A stretch of 52,056 nt of DNA from Mycobacteriales bacterium (GTDB taxonomy: Bacteria; Actinomycetota; Actinomycetes; JAFAQI01): positions 1 to 52,056 of the forward strand of contig DASZRO010000106.1 in assembly GCA_035550055.1 (NCBI GenBank). Direction: 5' to 3'. Below the pieces are notes generated by a model. The model saw nothing but the letters and a program-made list of their open reading frames with translations, did no database searches and was not told the DNA's origin. The translations under genes and the position numbers were made by a program. Positions 23,353-32,101 of this stretch are shown piece after piece. Position 1 is the stretch's first letter, and the number at the start of each line of letters is the position of its first letter.

Positions 23353-26312
23353 CGGGCCGCCCGGTTGTCACTTGCCGCGGTGCCGCCGGATCGCTCGATC
23401 GCCGTGACGCTGCCACCGAGGTAGGCGTCGACGACGGCAGGCTCGTTACGAACCTGTTCGGGCGGCCCGTCGGCGATGACGACGCCGTCGGCCATCGCGA
23501 CGATGCGGTCCGAGATCCCCATGATGAGCGGGATGTCGTGCTCGATCACGACCAGCGTCAGGTCGAGCTGGCGTTTCAGATCCACCAGCAGCGCGCCCAG
23601 TGCCTCGGTTTCGCGCTGCGCGATCCCGGAGGACGGCTCGTCGAGGAGCAGGCAGACCGGCTCGAGCGCGACCAGGCAGGCGATCTCGGTGATTCGCCGG
23701 GTCCCGGTCGAGAGCTCCTGGATCTGCTTGTCCCGGTAACGCTCCAGCCCCATGGCCGCGACCAGTGCACGGGCGCGGCGTTCCTTGCTCCGCTCGCCCA
23801 GGGCGACGCCTGCCGTCGAGGTCAGGAACCGCGTCGGCTGGACCCGCTCGAAGGCCAGCATGACGGTCTCCTTGACCGTCATCGTCGGGAACAGCGCAGC
23901 GTCCTGGAACGACCGGATCAGGCCCAGCTTCGCCCGCTCCTCCGGGCCCAGATGGGAGACGTCACGACGGTCGAACCGCACCTGGCCGGCGTCAGGTCGG
24001 GTGAAGCCGCCGAGCAGCTCGAACGTCGTGGTCTTGCCCGCACCGTTGGGCCCGATCAGCCCGACCGTCTCACCGGCGCGCACGACGATCGAGACGTCGC
24101 GGACCGCGTGCACCCCGCCGAAGCTCTTGCGGAGGTGACGCGCTTCCAGCAGCGTCGTCCCGCTCGTCGGGCGGCGCTGCACCGGAACCGCGGCTCGGTC
24201 GCGGGCACGCAGCTGCGAGATCGTGGACGCGGTGGGACCCGCCGTCGTGTCCTCACCGGCGTACAGCGGCTCCGGGTCGATGCCGTGCCAACGCGCGATC
24301 ATCTTCACGATCCGGTCTCGTAGCGGCTCGACCAGCTGAATGAGCCCACCCGGCTTCCACAGGATCACGCCGAGGACGCCGAGGTTCGTCGCGGCCAGCG
24401 CGATGTTGCCGATGTTCAGCAAGGGCAGGCCGATGATCCACAGCGCGCCGAGCAAGGGGCCGGACAGGGTGAACACCCCGCCGAGGACGGTCATGACGAC
24501 GACGTTGACGCTGGCGTCGGTCGGGAAGGTCGTGGCACCGATCGAGGACAACGAATGACCGTACGCCGCGCCCCCGATGCCCGCGATGAAGCCTGCGATC
24601 AAATAGCCCTGCATCTTGACCGCACTCGCCTTGATCGTGAACGCGCGGGCGTTGTCCTCGTTGTCTCGGATCGCGACGAGCAACCGCCCGAACCCGCTAC
24701 GGCGGATGTTGCGCACCACCACGATCGAGAGCACGAACAGCGTCAACGCGAAGTAGTAGTAGGAGTGACCGGTGTCCAGGGCGTGGCCGAAGACGACCGG
24801 AGCACCGGGATCCCGGCCGTCACCGAGCATCCACGACTGCGGAAGCAGCCAGGCCGGCGTGGCGAGGGCGAAACCGAGGGTGGTCAGGGTCAGCATCAGC
24901 CCGCGGATCCGAAGCGACGGCAGGCCGATGATCACCGAGACCAAGCCCGCCGCCAGCCCGGCGTAGAGCAACGCGAGCGGGAAGTCCCCGATCCGGCCCG
25001 ACACCTTGTACGACACGACGGCGCCGATGGCCGCCACTGCGAACTGCCCGAGCGTCAGCTGCCCCGCCAAGCCGGTGAGCACGCAGATCGACAGGCCGAC
25101 GATCGCGAAACAGAGGATCTGGGTGAAGTCGACCGAGACGCTGTTGTCGACCATCAGCGGCAGCAACGCCAGCACCGCGACCACCACCACCGCGACGGTC
25201 GGCGCGAGCGCGCGAACCATCGGCAGCTGCTGCAGCCGATGCGGGATCGGGCGCAGCCCCTGGACCGCCGCCCAGCTGCCCTTCTCCTCGTCGCGGCCGC
25301 CCCGCTGCCGCTGGAAGAGCAGCGCGAGCAGGATGATCACGAACAGGGTGATCTCGACCAGGCCTGACTGCGGGTAGTTCCACAGCAGGATCTGCTCGAG
25401 GATGCCGAGCCCGACCCCGCCGGCGAGCGCCATCGGCAGGTTCTGCATCCGGCCGACGACCGCCGCCGTCATCGCCCGCAGCAGCAGCTCCGGCCCGAAG
25501 CTGTCCCCGCTGGTGAAGCCTTGGGTTGGCGCGGTGAGGATCGCGGTCAGCGCGCTCAGCGCGCCGGCGATCGCCCAAGCGAGCGTCGACATCCGCGCGG
25601 CGAAGACACCCGACATTCGGGCCGCTTCCGGGTTCGCCGCGGCCGCCCGCAGCGCCAGGCCGAAACGGCTGCGCTTGAGGAACACCGCAAGCGCCAGCAC
25701 CACGACCGGGCAGATGATCAACATGCCCGAATACGCCTGCGTGACGCGCAACGCGCCGATGTTGAACGCCGGCAGGAACGACGGCTGCGGATACAGCGAA
25801 CCGGCCGACGCCGTCGAGTTGATGACCAGCGCGAAGACGACGAGGAACTGCCCGACGCCGAGCGTCGCGACGACGCTCATCAGCCGCGGCGCGTCACGAA
25901 GCCGGCGCACGACCCCGGTCTCGGCTGTGGCGCCGGTGAGCGCCGCGACGATCAAGGCCATGGGGAAGGCCACCCAGTACGGGATGTGCCACTTGACCGC
26001 TGCGACGCCGAAGAAGGCGGACCCGAAAGCGCCGACCTGACCGTGAGCGAAGTTGATGATCCGGTTCGTCCGGTAGATCAGGACCAGGCCCACGCCCAGC
26101 AAGCCGTAGGTGAGGCCCGTGATGGTCCCGAGCACGATCACCGGGAACGGCGTCGACGCGTGAATCACACCGTGGCGGGCGAGCAACGCGCTGCCCACCT
26201 TCGCCACGACGACGGCGAGGACGAAGGCCGCGAAGGCGAGCGATCCCCTGCGCGTCGGCATCGGGATGCGCCGGCCGGGAGCGCCGTCGAAGGCGGGGAC
26301 GCTCGCGCTCAC
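23349..26312 (-). CDS. LivH-LivM-LivG fusion: LIV-type ABC permease/permease/ATPase
   Basis: 987 residues holding three subunits of a branched-chain-amino-acid-type transporter in one chain. LivH permease, about residues 55-335 (YRTNRIINFAHGQVG is the LivH hallmark); LivM permease, about 365-665 (GLAGQLTLGQFAVAAIGA, RDNEDNARA, IAGFIAGIGGAAYG); linker about 670-720; LivG ATPase 720-970 with Walker A GPNGAGKT (754-761), signature LSTGT (867-871), Walker B CLLLDEP (887-893) and His925. The signature departs from the LivG norm LSYGQ. It overlaps MFS-LivF and the surface protein gene by four bases each. It should form the membrane pore that imports ligands from the SBPs. Confidence 0.92.
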   Translation of the reverse strand: MSASVPAFDGAPGRRIPMPTRRGSLAFAAFVLAVVVAKVGSALLARHGVIHASTPFPVIVLGTITGLTYGLLGVGLVLIYRTNRIINFAHGQVGAFGSAFFGVAAVKWHIPYWVAFPMALIVAALTGATAETGVVRRLRDAPRLMSVVATLGVGQFLVVFALVINSTASAGSLYPQPSFLPAFNIGALRVTQAYSGMLIICPVVVLALAVFLKRSRFGLALRAAAANPEAARMSGVFAARMSTLAWAIAGALSALTAILTAPTQGFTSGDSFGPELLLRAMTAAVVGRMQNLPMALAGGVGLGILEQILLWNYPQSGLVEITLFVIILLALLFQRQRGGRDEEKGSWAAVQGLRPIPHRLQQLPMVRALAPTVAVVVVAVLALLPLMVDNSVSVDFTQILCFAIVGLSICVLTGLAGQLTLGQFAVAAIGAVVSYKVSGRIGDFPLALLYAGLAAGLVSVIIGLPSLRIRGLMLTLTTLGFALATPAWLLPQSWMLGDGRDPGAPVVFGHALDTGHSYYYFALTLFVLSIVVVRNIRRSGFGRLLVAIRDNEDNARAFTIKASAVKMQGYLIAGFIAGIGGAAYGHSLSSIGATTFPTDASVNVVVMTVLGGVFTLSGPLLGALWIIGLPLLNIGNIALAATNLGVLGVILWKPGGLIQLVEPLRDRIVKMIARWHGIDPEPLYAGEDTTAGPTASTISQLRARDRAAVPVQRRPTSGTTLLEARHLRKSFGGVHAVRDVSIVVRAGETVGLIGPNGAGKTTTFELLGGFTRPDAGQVRFDRRDVSHLGPEERAKLGLIRSFQDAALFPTMTVKETVMLAFERVQPTRFLTSTAGVALGERSKERRARALVAAMGLERYRDKQIQELSTGTRRITEIACLVALEPVCLLLDEPSSGIAQRETEALGALLVDLKRQLDLTLVVIEHDIPLIMGISDRIVAMADGVVIADGPPEQVRNEPAVVDAYLGGSVTAIERSGGTAASDNRAAR

Positions 26313-28549
26313 GATGCCGCTCCGGCGCCCTGCAGGAAGACCGCACGCAACAGGTCGTCCCTGGCCAGCAGATCCTCGGCGCGCCCGTCGAAGCGCATCT
26401 CGCCCTTCTCCATGAAATAGGCGTGCTCGACGAGGTTGAGCGCGATGTTGACCGACTGCTCGACCAGGACGACCGCGGTGCCGTCGTCGTTGATCCGCCG
26501 CACCATGTCAAGCAGCTGCCCCACGATGACCGGCGCCAGCCCGAGCGACAACTCGTCGATCAGCAACAACCGCGGACGGATCATCAGGGCTTTCGACAGT
26601 CCGAGCATCTGCTGCTCACCACCCGAAAGGGTGGCGGCCAGCGAGTTACGGCGTTCGTACAGCCGAGGGAACGCCTCGAACGACGCCTCGATCGCGCGGT
26701 CCACGGCAGCCCGGTCGCGACCCAACGTGAACCCGTACGTGCGCAGGTTCTCCACGATCGTCATCGGTCCGAACACCGCGCGGCCACCGGGGATCTGCGT
26801 GATGCCCAGCCGGAGCCGTCGCTCGGCGTCGAGGTAGGTGATCTCCTGCCCGCGGTAGCGCACACTGCCGCGACTGGGCAGACCGATCCCGGAGATCACC
26901 TTCAGCAGAGTCGACTTGCCTGCGCCGTTCACTCCGAGCAACGCGACCATCTCGCCGTCATCGACGGTGAAGTCGACATCGAAGAGCACCTGGAGCTGAC
27001 GGTAGGCGAAGTCGACTCCGCGCACCGACAGCATCGGCAGGTGGGCGCCGCTGGCCTTGAGCCGGCGGATCTCCTCGTCTTCGAGGACCGCGTCGATCAT
27101 CTGGTCCATGTCGGTCTGGATCAGCGATCCGGCGGTCCCGATGACATAAGCGGCGAGCACACCGGGAATCGCGATCGACACCATCGTTCCGGCGACGCCG
27201 TACTGGGTCTGGATGCCCGACAGCAGGAGCGCGCCGACCGTGCCGCCGATGGCGGCGAAGATGCTGGCCAGGGACTGCGCGTGCGCTCGCATGTTGGCGG
27301 GGACGATCGACAGCAGCGACACCCCGAGCGCAGGGGTCAGTACGGCGATGCAGCCGCCGGAGATGCCGAAGCACACGACCATCGGCCAGAACCACGGCAT
27401 CACGCCGCCGAGCGCGATGAAGATCACGCCCAGGCCGAGCAGGTAACCGCCGACCCGCAGCAACCGCGGCGGGTCGGCCCGGAACTGCTTCTCCCCCAAC
27501 CTGCCGTAGGCCAGCAGCGCCACCACGCCGGCGGCGGCGTAATACGCGAAGAACAGTCCGCGCTTTCCGGGACCGAGGTTCCACTTCTGGTCGAGGAAGA
27601 AGGAGATGAACGTCAGCAACGGCACGATGAGGATGCCGAGTACGGCGAAGCCGGCGCAGATGCGCCGGTTCGTGGGCACCAGCAGCACTCGCCGGCAGAT
27701 CTCCCAGAATCCGAGCGCGACATCGGACTCCTCCAGCTCGGCAATCGGACGGGTCGCACCGTGCGCCTCCCGCACGCGCGCCCGCAGCTGCTCGGTGTCC
27801 CACTTGCCGAACCCGGGGTCACGCAGCCCGAGGGACACCAGCGTCATCGCGATCGAGGTCACGCCGAGCAGCAGGAAGACCCCCCGCCAGGTGAACCCGG
27901 CGATGCCTGCGAGCAGGCCCACGAGCGCCGGGGCGAGGACGTTGCCGAAGGTGCCGAAGGCCTGGTAGGTCGACACCGCCCGCACCCGCGCAGCCGGCGG
28001 GTAGCTGTCGACGACGAGCGGATAGTGCAGCGACTGCGCGCTGCCGGTGCTCAGTCCGTCGCACACCAGGATGCCGATCAGGCCTAGCAGCGACGTCACG
28101 AAGCCGGTGAACAGGGTCAGGACGCTCCACAGGAACCCCGTCACGATGCAGAGCAGCGCTCGGCGAGCCCGGCCTTGGGTGAGCGCGGCGATCGGCAGCG
28201 GGGCGACAGCGACCGCGAGCGCACGCAGCCCGATCGCCGCGCCGATGGCACCGATCGAGATGCCGAGGGTGCGGCTGATCTCAGGCGTGAGGACGGTGAA
28301 GGCGAACGCCTGGAAGTTGTCCGAGATGTAGAGCAGGCCGAGCGCGATGACCGGGTAGTACGACAGCCCGTGGGTCCGCAGGATCCGGCGGAAGGACTCG
28401 GTGTTCGCGTCGCCGATGACGCCGAGCTGGCTGCGGGCGACGTCGTGCAGCGACGCCCGGGTCTGCTCGATGTCCGACAGCGCCTCTGCCGGCGCCGGCG
28501 CCGCCGCCTCGAGCGAGGGGGCGCTCACTGGGCTGCTGCGGCGAGCCAT
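26309..28549 (-). CDS. MFS transporter domain fused to LivF-type ABC ATPase
   Basis: 746 residues. Residues about 65-475 are a complete-looking major facilitator domain with many hydrophobic helices (TFGNVLAPALVGLLAGIAGFTWRGVFLLLGV; SLASIFAAIGGTVGALLLSG). Residues 505-740 are an ABC ATPase of LivF type: Walker A GVNGAGKST (539-547), signature LSGGEQQ (641-647), Walker B LLLIDE (661-666), and the VEQ switch normal for LivF. As LivG is on the neighbouring gene and no free LivF exists in the window, this ATPase is the natural partner, which would bring an MFS domain into an ABC complex. The ATG at 28549 overlaps the lipoprotein stop by one base (TGATG). Confidence 0.9.
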   Translation of the reverse strand: MARRSSPVSAPSLEAAAPAPAEALSDIEQTRASLHDVARSQLGVIGDANTESFRRILRTHGLSYYPVIALGLLYISDNFQAFAFTVLTPEISRTLGISIGAIGAAIGLRALAVAVAPLPIAALTQGRARRALLCIVTGFLWSVLTLFTGFVTSLLGLIGILVCDGLSTGSAQSLHYPLVVDSYPPAARVRAVSTYQAFGTFGNVLAPALVGLLAGIAGFTWRGVFLLLGVTSIAMTLVSLGLRDPGFGKWDTEQLRARVREAHGATRPIAELEESDVALGFWEICRRVLLVPTNRRICAGFAVLGILIVPLLTFISFFLDQKWNLGPGKRGLFFAYYAAAGVVALLAYGRLGEKQFRADPPRLLRVGGYLLGLGVIFIALGGVMPWFWPMVVCFGISGGCIAVLTPALGVSLLSIVPANMRAHAQSLASIFAAIGGTVGALLLSGIQTQYGVAGTMVSIAIPGVLAAYVIGTAGSLIQTDMDQMIDAVLEDEEIRRLKASGAHLPMLSVRGVDFAYRQLQVLFDVDFTVDDGEMVALLGVNGAGKSTLLKVISGIGLPSRGSVRYRGQEITYLDAERRLRLGITQIPGGRAVFGPMTIVENLRTYGFTLGRDRAAVDRAIEASFEAFPRLYERRNSLAATLSGGEQQMLGLSKALMIRPRLLLIDELSLGLAPVIVGQLLDMVRRINDDGTAVVLVEQSVNIALNLVEHAYFMEKGEMRFDGRAEDLLARDDLLRAVFLQGAGAAS

Positions 28550-29127
28550 CAGTAGCTCGCCTTGTGGATGCGCACGTCGAGCTCCCATGCACTTTCGCCG
28601 ATGCGGTGACCCGACGTGTCCATCAGCACGATCGTGATCGTGTGGACCTGCAGCGTCTGCTTGCTGTTCGTGAGATCGGGGATCTGCGGGAGCCGGATCG
28701 AGGTTTTCGTCGTCGTGAAGACGTCATGCTCGCTCAGATAAGCCCGGTTCGGGCATTTCGGATCGCTCTGACACGCCGCATCCCCGTCCGCGACGCTCTT
28801 CATCGTCGCGCCCGGCTTGATCGGCGCCTGGTCGACGAAGATCGCGAAATAGCCGGCGTCGCGGCTCGGCGGCTGACTATCCTCGGCCGCGATCTGGAAG
28901 TCCGACATCGTCCACGACACCGTCACCGGCTGCGTCACGGTCGAGCGGCTCTTGGGACTGACGAAGTGCAGCCGTTTGTCCACCCGGAAGTTCAGATCGT
29001 GGATGTGGGTGAGCCCGCACCCGGACAGCCCGAGGACGGCGGCTACCGCGGCAGCGGCAAGCCGCCGGCTCGCGCGCGCGGGGCGCACCGGCGCCTCCTG
29101 GCTCGTTCGACGGGTGGAAACCCTCAT
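28549..29127 (-). CDS. lipoprotein, first gene of the fusion-transporter operon
   Basis: 192 residues. Lipoprotein signal peptide with basic n-region, hydrophobic RLAAAAVAAVLGLSGC and lipidated Cys about residue 37. The mature part (LHFVSPKSRSTVTQPVTVSWTMSDFQI, then YFAIFVDQAPIKPGA, later HTITIVLMDTSGHRIGESAWELDV) reads as a single Ig-like beta-sandwich with one short disulphide-like pair (ACQSDPKC). I do not recognise a named family. Translationally coupled to MFS-LivF by a one-base overlap, so probably an outer-face component of that transporter. The ATG at 29127 gives a clean signal peptide; the frame is open upstream to 29349, but that would hide the signal peptide. Confidence 0.78.
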   Translation of the reverse strand: MRVSTRRTSQEAPVRPARASRRLAAAAVAAVLGLSGCGLTHIHDLNFRVDKRLHFVSPKSRSTVTQPVTVSWTMSDFQIAAEDSQPPSRDAGYFAIFVDQAPIKPGATMKSVADGDAACQSDPKCPNRAYLSEHDVFTTTKTSIRLPQIPDLTNSKQTLQVHTITIVLMDTSGHRIGESAWELDVRIHKASY

Positions 29128-29218
29128 GGTGGCCGCTGCCGACCGGGAACGTCGTCGTGCCGCCGTACCAAGTGGTGACCGATTCACTGTGCTGGCGGCC
29201 CACACACCGGAACCTTCG

Positions 29219-30751
29219 TCACGCCAGCAGCCGGACCTGCAGCTCTGCCAGCAGCCGCTCGTCGGGGTCCTCCAGGCTGAAGCCGCCGATCTCCTGAGCC
29301 TTCGCGATCCGGTAACGGACCGTGTTGACGTGGAGCCCGAGCTGGGCACCGGCGGCCTTCATGTCGCCGACGTTCGCGAAGTACGCCCGCAGCGTCGCCA
29401 CCAGCTCGCTGCCCTGGGCGCGGTCGTGGTCGGCCAGGGTGATCACCGGTCCGGCGAGCAGGGCCGGATGGGCCAGCGCGACCTCGCGGAACTGCTCCAG
29501 GCGGTAGCTCGCCTGCACGTGCTCGCTGTCGGTCAACCCGCTCCACCCGCGTCGCTCGGCGAGGGCGAGCAGCGAGTCGACCGACTCGCGGACCTGAGGG
29601 GTTTCGGTGAGGGCCCGGTAGGTGCTGCTCAACATCGCTCGGTGCGGGGCGGCCGACTGCAGCCGGGTGTGCATGTCGGACACGATCCGCAGCGCGCTCT
29701 GCCGCTGTGCGGGCTCGGCGCAGGCGAACAGCAGGTACGCCGTGTCGGCGCCGACCGCCACGCGGGCCTGCACCCGATAGGCGTCGCAGTAGCCCCGCGC
29801 CAGTGACATCAGCCGGCGCGCCGTCGCAGCGCGATCACGTTCGTCGGTGGCGATCGGGCGCAGCCCCGCCAGCACGAAGCCGTTGTCGATCGCCACCGAC
29901 AACCGCTCGGCGACAATCCGTTCGGTCCGCGCCCCGCCGAGCAGCGCGTCGAAAGCCGCATCGTCCGCCCCGACCCCGCCGGGCCCCGCTGCGGCGTGGC
30001 GAAGCAGCGAGATCGCCGCCACGTCGGCCGCTCGGCGAAGCCGCTGCTCGATCTCCGAAGCCGGCAGCTCATCCTCCGGTTGGAGCCAGATGGTCGCGAG
30101 CAGCTCGGCGCCGGCGCGCGCGGCGACCGCGTAGCGCCGCCGCATCCCCGCGATCCGGCCGTCAGGGATCGCAGCGACCTCGCCGCGTTGCAGCTGGTCC
30201 AGGATGCCCGCCGCCCGCAGCTGGTCCAGCGCCTGCGCCGGGGCCCGCCGACCGAGGATCGTCTCGCTGCGCACCTCGTCCATCGGCCGGCCCCCGGAGT
30301 AGGCGAGCAGCTGCCAAGCCGGATCGTGCAACACCACCGATCCGCCACACAGCGAGGCGATGGCGTCGGCCAGCCCGAACAGTGAGTCCTCCTGGCCGAG
30401 GGCGCCGCCGCCGACCGACGTGAGGGTTCGTAGCAGCGCCACGAGATGCGCCCAGTCGGCGGTCGGTTCGACCATCAGGACCGCCACTGCGTCCTCCGGT
30501 CGCGGATCGCAGGCGGCGCCCTTGAAGACCACCCCCGTCGTACCGGCCGCCGTTGCCGCGACGAGCAGCTCGGCAGCCGCGCCGTCGTCGTACCGGAAGC
30601 CGGGCGCGACCACCAGGGCACCGCGGGGCGGCGCCACGGGAAAGGCGGGGTCGGTCACGACGACGTCCCCGACCGCGGCGGACAGCCGGCCCGACCGGCC
30701 GAGCACCAGAGCCGGCCCGAGCCGGTCGGCGACCTCGGCAACCGTCAGCAC
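29219..30751 (-). CDS. PucR-family regulator upstream of the fusion-transporter operon
   Basis: 510 residues with the full PucR layout: N-terminal PucR domain (MLTVAEVADRLGPALVLG), a GAF-like middle (LCGGSVVLHDPAWQLLAYSGG) and the C-terminal helix-turn-helix ANVGDMKAAGAQLGLHVNTVRYRIAKAQEIGGFSLEDPDERLLAELQVRL. Such proteins sense nitrogen or amino-acid metabolites. AGGAGG lies a few bases before the GTG start at 30751. It ends 91 bases before the lipoprotein gene on the same strand, so it may be co-transcribed with or may activate the transporter operon. It is divergent from the alpha-hydroxyacid oxidase gene. Confidence 0.9.
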   Translation of the reverse strand: MLTVAEVADRLGPALVLGRSGRLSAAVGDVVVTDPAFPVAPPRGALVVAPGFRYDDGAAAELLVAATAAGTTGVVFKGAACDPRPEDAVAVLMVEPTADWAHLVALLRTLTSVGGGALGQEDSLFGLADAIASLCGGSVVLHDPAWQLLAYSGGRPMDEVRSETILGRRAPAQALDQLRAAGILDQLQRGEVAAIPDGRIAGMRRRYAVAARAGAELLATIWLQPEDELPASEIEQRLRRAADVAAISLLRHAAAGPGGVGADDAAFDALLGGARTERIVAERLSVAIDNGFVLAGLRPIATDERDRAATARRLMSLARGYCDAYRVQARVAVGADTAYLLFACAEPAQRQSALRIVSDMHTRLQSAAPHRAMLSSTYRALTETPQVRESVDSLLALAERRGWSGLTDSEHVQASYRLEQFREVALAHPALLAGPVITLADHDRAQGSELVATLRAYFANVGDMKAAGAQLGLHVNTVRYRIAKAQEIGGFSLEDPDERLLAELQVRLLA

Positions 30752-30859
30752 GCCGTGCCTCCTGGGTTCTCAGCTGGGGTGGCGTCCATTGTCGCCTGCT
30801 ACAACGAGGACCGGCTCAGTCTGGCGGCGCGGGCGGTTACGGGACCGTTTGCGCACCTC

Positions 30860-30871
30860 TACGTTGGCGCG
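30860..30871 (+). promoter_or_regulatory. -10 box of a probable leaderless promoter for the alpha-hydroxyacid oxidase
   Basis: TACGTT (30860-30865) fits the actinobacterial TANNNT -10 pattern and lies six bases before the GTG at 30872, the spacing expected when transcription starts on the start codon. No Shine-Dalgarno sequence is present and no convincing -35 box is seen. The divergent PucR promoter lies in the same 120-base gap; TTGTAG-CAGG-CGACAA (minus strand, about 30790-30805) is an imperfect inverted repeat that a regulator could bind. Confidence 0.5.
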
Positions 30872-32101
30872 GTGGCCAAGCGAACGCGCCGCATACCCCG
30901 TCCCGCCGAGCTGCGCGAGCTGGTGCCGGGACGCCCGACGCTGCCGACCAACCAGGCACGGCTCGCCCGCGCCGCCGACATCTCGGACTTGCGCCTGCTG
31001 GCGCAGCGCCGGGCGCCCCGGATGGTGTTCGACTACGTGGACGGGGCGGCCGAGGACGAGCGGTCGATGCGAGAGTCGATCGCGGTGTTCGACCAGGTGC
31101 GGTTCCGGCCCCGCGTGCTGCGCGACGTCTCGGAGGTCGTCACGACCACCGAGCTGTTCGGGCGCACCGTCGCGATGCCGCTGGTGCTCGGGCCGACCGG
31201 CTTCACCCGGATGATGCACCAGGAGGGCGAACCCGCGGTCGCGGCAGCCGCGGCTCGCGCCGGCGTCCCGTACACGCTGTCGACCATGGGCACGACCAGT
31301 GCCGCCGACGTCGCCGCGGCCGCGCCACAGGGATGGAACTGGTACCAGCTCTACGTCGTTCGCGACCGCGCTCGCAGCGGTGAGCAGCTCGCCCGGGCCC
31401 GCGACGCCGGGATGGACGTGCTGGTCCTCACGGTCGACGTACCCGTTGCGGGCGGTCGGCTGCGCGACGTACGTCACGGCATGACGATCCCGCCGACCGT
31501 GCGGTGGCCCAGCGCAATCCAGGCGGTCCGCCATCCCGCTTGGTGGTTCGATTTCCTGACCGGCGAGCCGCTGCGGTTCGCGACCGTCGACGGTGCACCC
31601 GGCGACCTGGCCGGTCTCATCGGCAAGATGTTCGACCCGAGCGTCACGATGGCCGACCTCGAATGGATCCGTGAGGTGTGGCCGGGTCGCATCGTCGTCA
31701 AAGGGGTGCAGGACGTCCGTGACGCGAAGGACCTGGCCGGCGTCGGTGTCGACGGGCTCGTCATCTCCAACCACGGGGGTCGCCAGCTCGACCGGTCGCC
31801 GTGCCCGCTCACGCTGCTGCCGCAGATTCGAGACGAGGTCGGCGACCGGCTGGCGGTCCTGCTCGACGGTGGGGTGCGCAGTGGCGCCGACGTCGCGGCG
31901 GCGGTCGCGCTCGGCGCGGAGGCCGTCCTCATCGGCCGCGCCTATCTGTACGGGCTGACCGCGGCCGGCGAAGCGGGCGTCGATCGCGCACTGACGATCT
32001 TGCGTGCCGAGCTGGTCCGCACCCTCCAGCTGCTCGGTGTCTCCGACGTATCCGCACTCGACGCCGACTGCGTCTCCTTCCAGCCAGAGGTGCTCCGATG
32101 A
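30872..32101 (+). CDS. FMN-dependent alpha-hydroxyacid oxidase/dehydrogenase (LldD family)
   Basis: 409 residues, FMN TIM-barrel. Family residues are present: Tyr in FDYVDGAA (55), the STMGTTS loop (137-143), Tyr161 in WYQLYV, Asp189 in LTVDVP, Lys277 in VVKGV, and the catalytic His301/Arg304 in SNHGGRQLD; DGGVRSG and GRAYLYG bind the FMN phosphate. It oxidises an L-2-hydroxy acid such as lactate or mandelate to the keto acid in the cytoplasm; the exact substrate is not readable. GTG at 30872 is the natural start (MAKRTRRIPRPAEL). First gene of a coupled operon with a hydrolase, an aminopeptidase and SBP3. Confidence 0.9.
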   Translation: MAKRTRRIPRPAELRELVPGRPTLPTNQARLARAADISDLRLLAQRRAPRMVFDYVDGAAEDERSMRESIAVFDQVRFRPRVLRDVSEVVTTTELFGRTVAMPLVLGPTGFTRMMHQEGEPAVAAAAARAGVPYTLSTMGTTSAADVAAAAPQGWNWYQLYVVRDRARSGEQLARARDAGMDVLVLTVDVPVAGGRLRDVRHGMTIPPTVRWPSAIQAVRHPAWWFDFLTGEPLRFATVDGAPGDLAGLIGKMFDPSVTMADLEWIREVWPGRIVVKGVQDVRDAKDLAGVGVDGLVISNHGGRQLDRSPCPLTLLPQIRDEVGDRLAVLLDGGVRSGADVAAAVALGAEAVLIGRAYLYGLTAAGEAGVDRALTILRAELVRTLQLLGVSDVSALDADCVSFQPEVLR

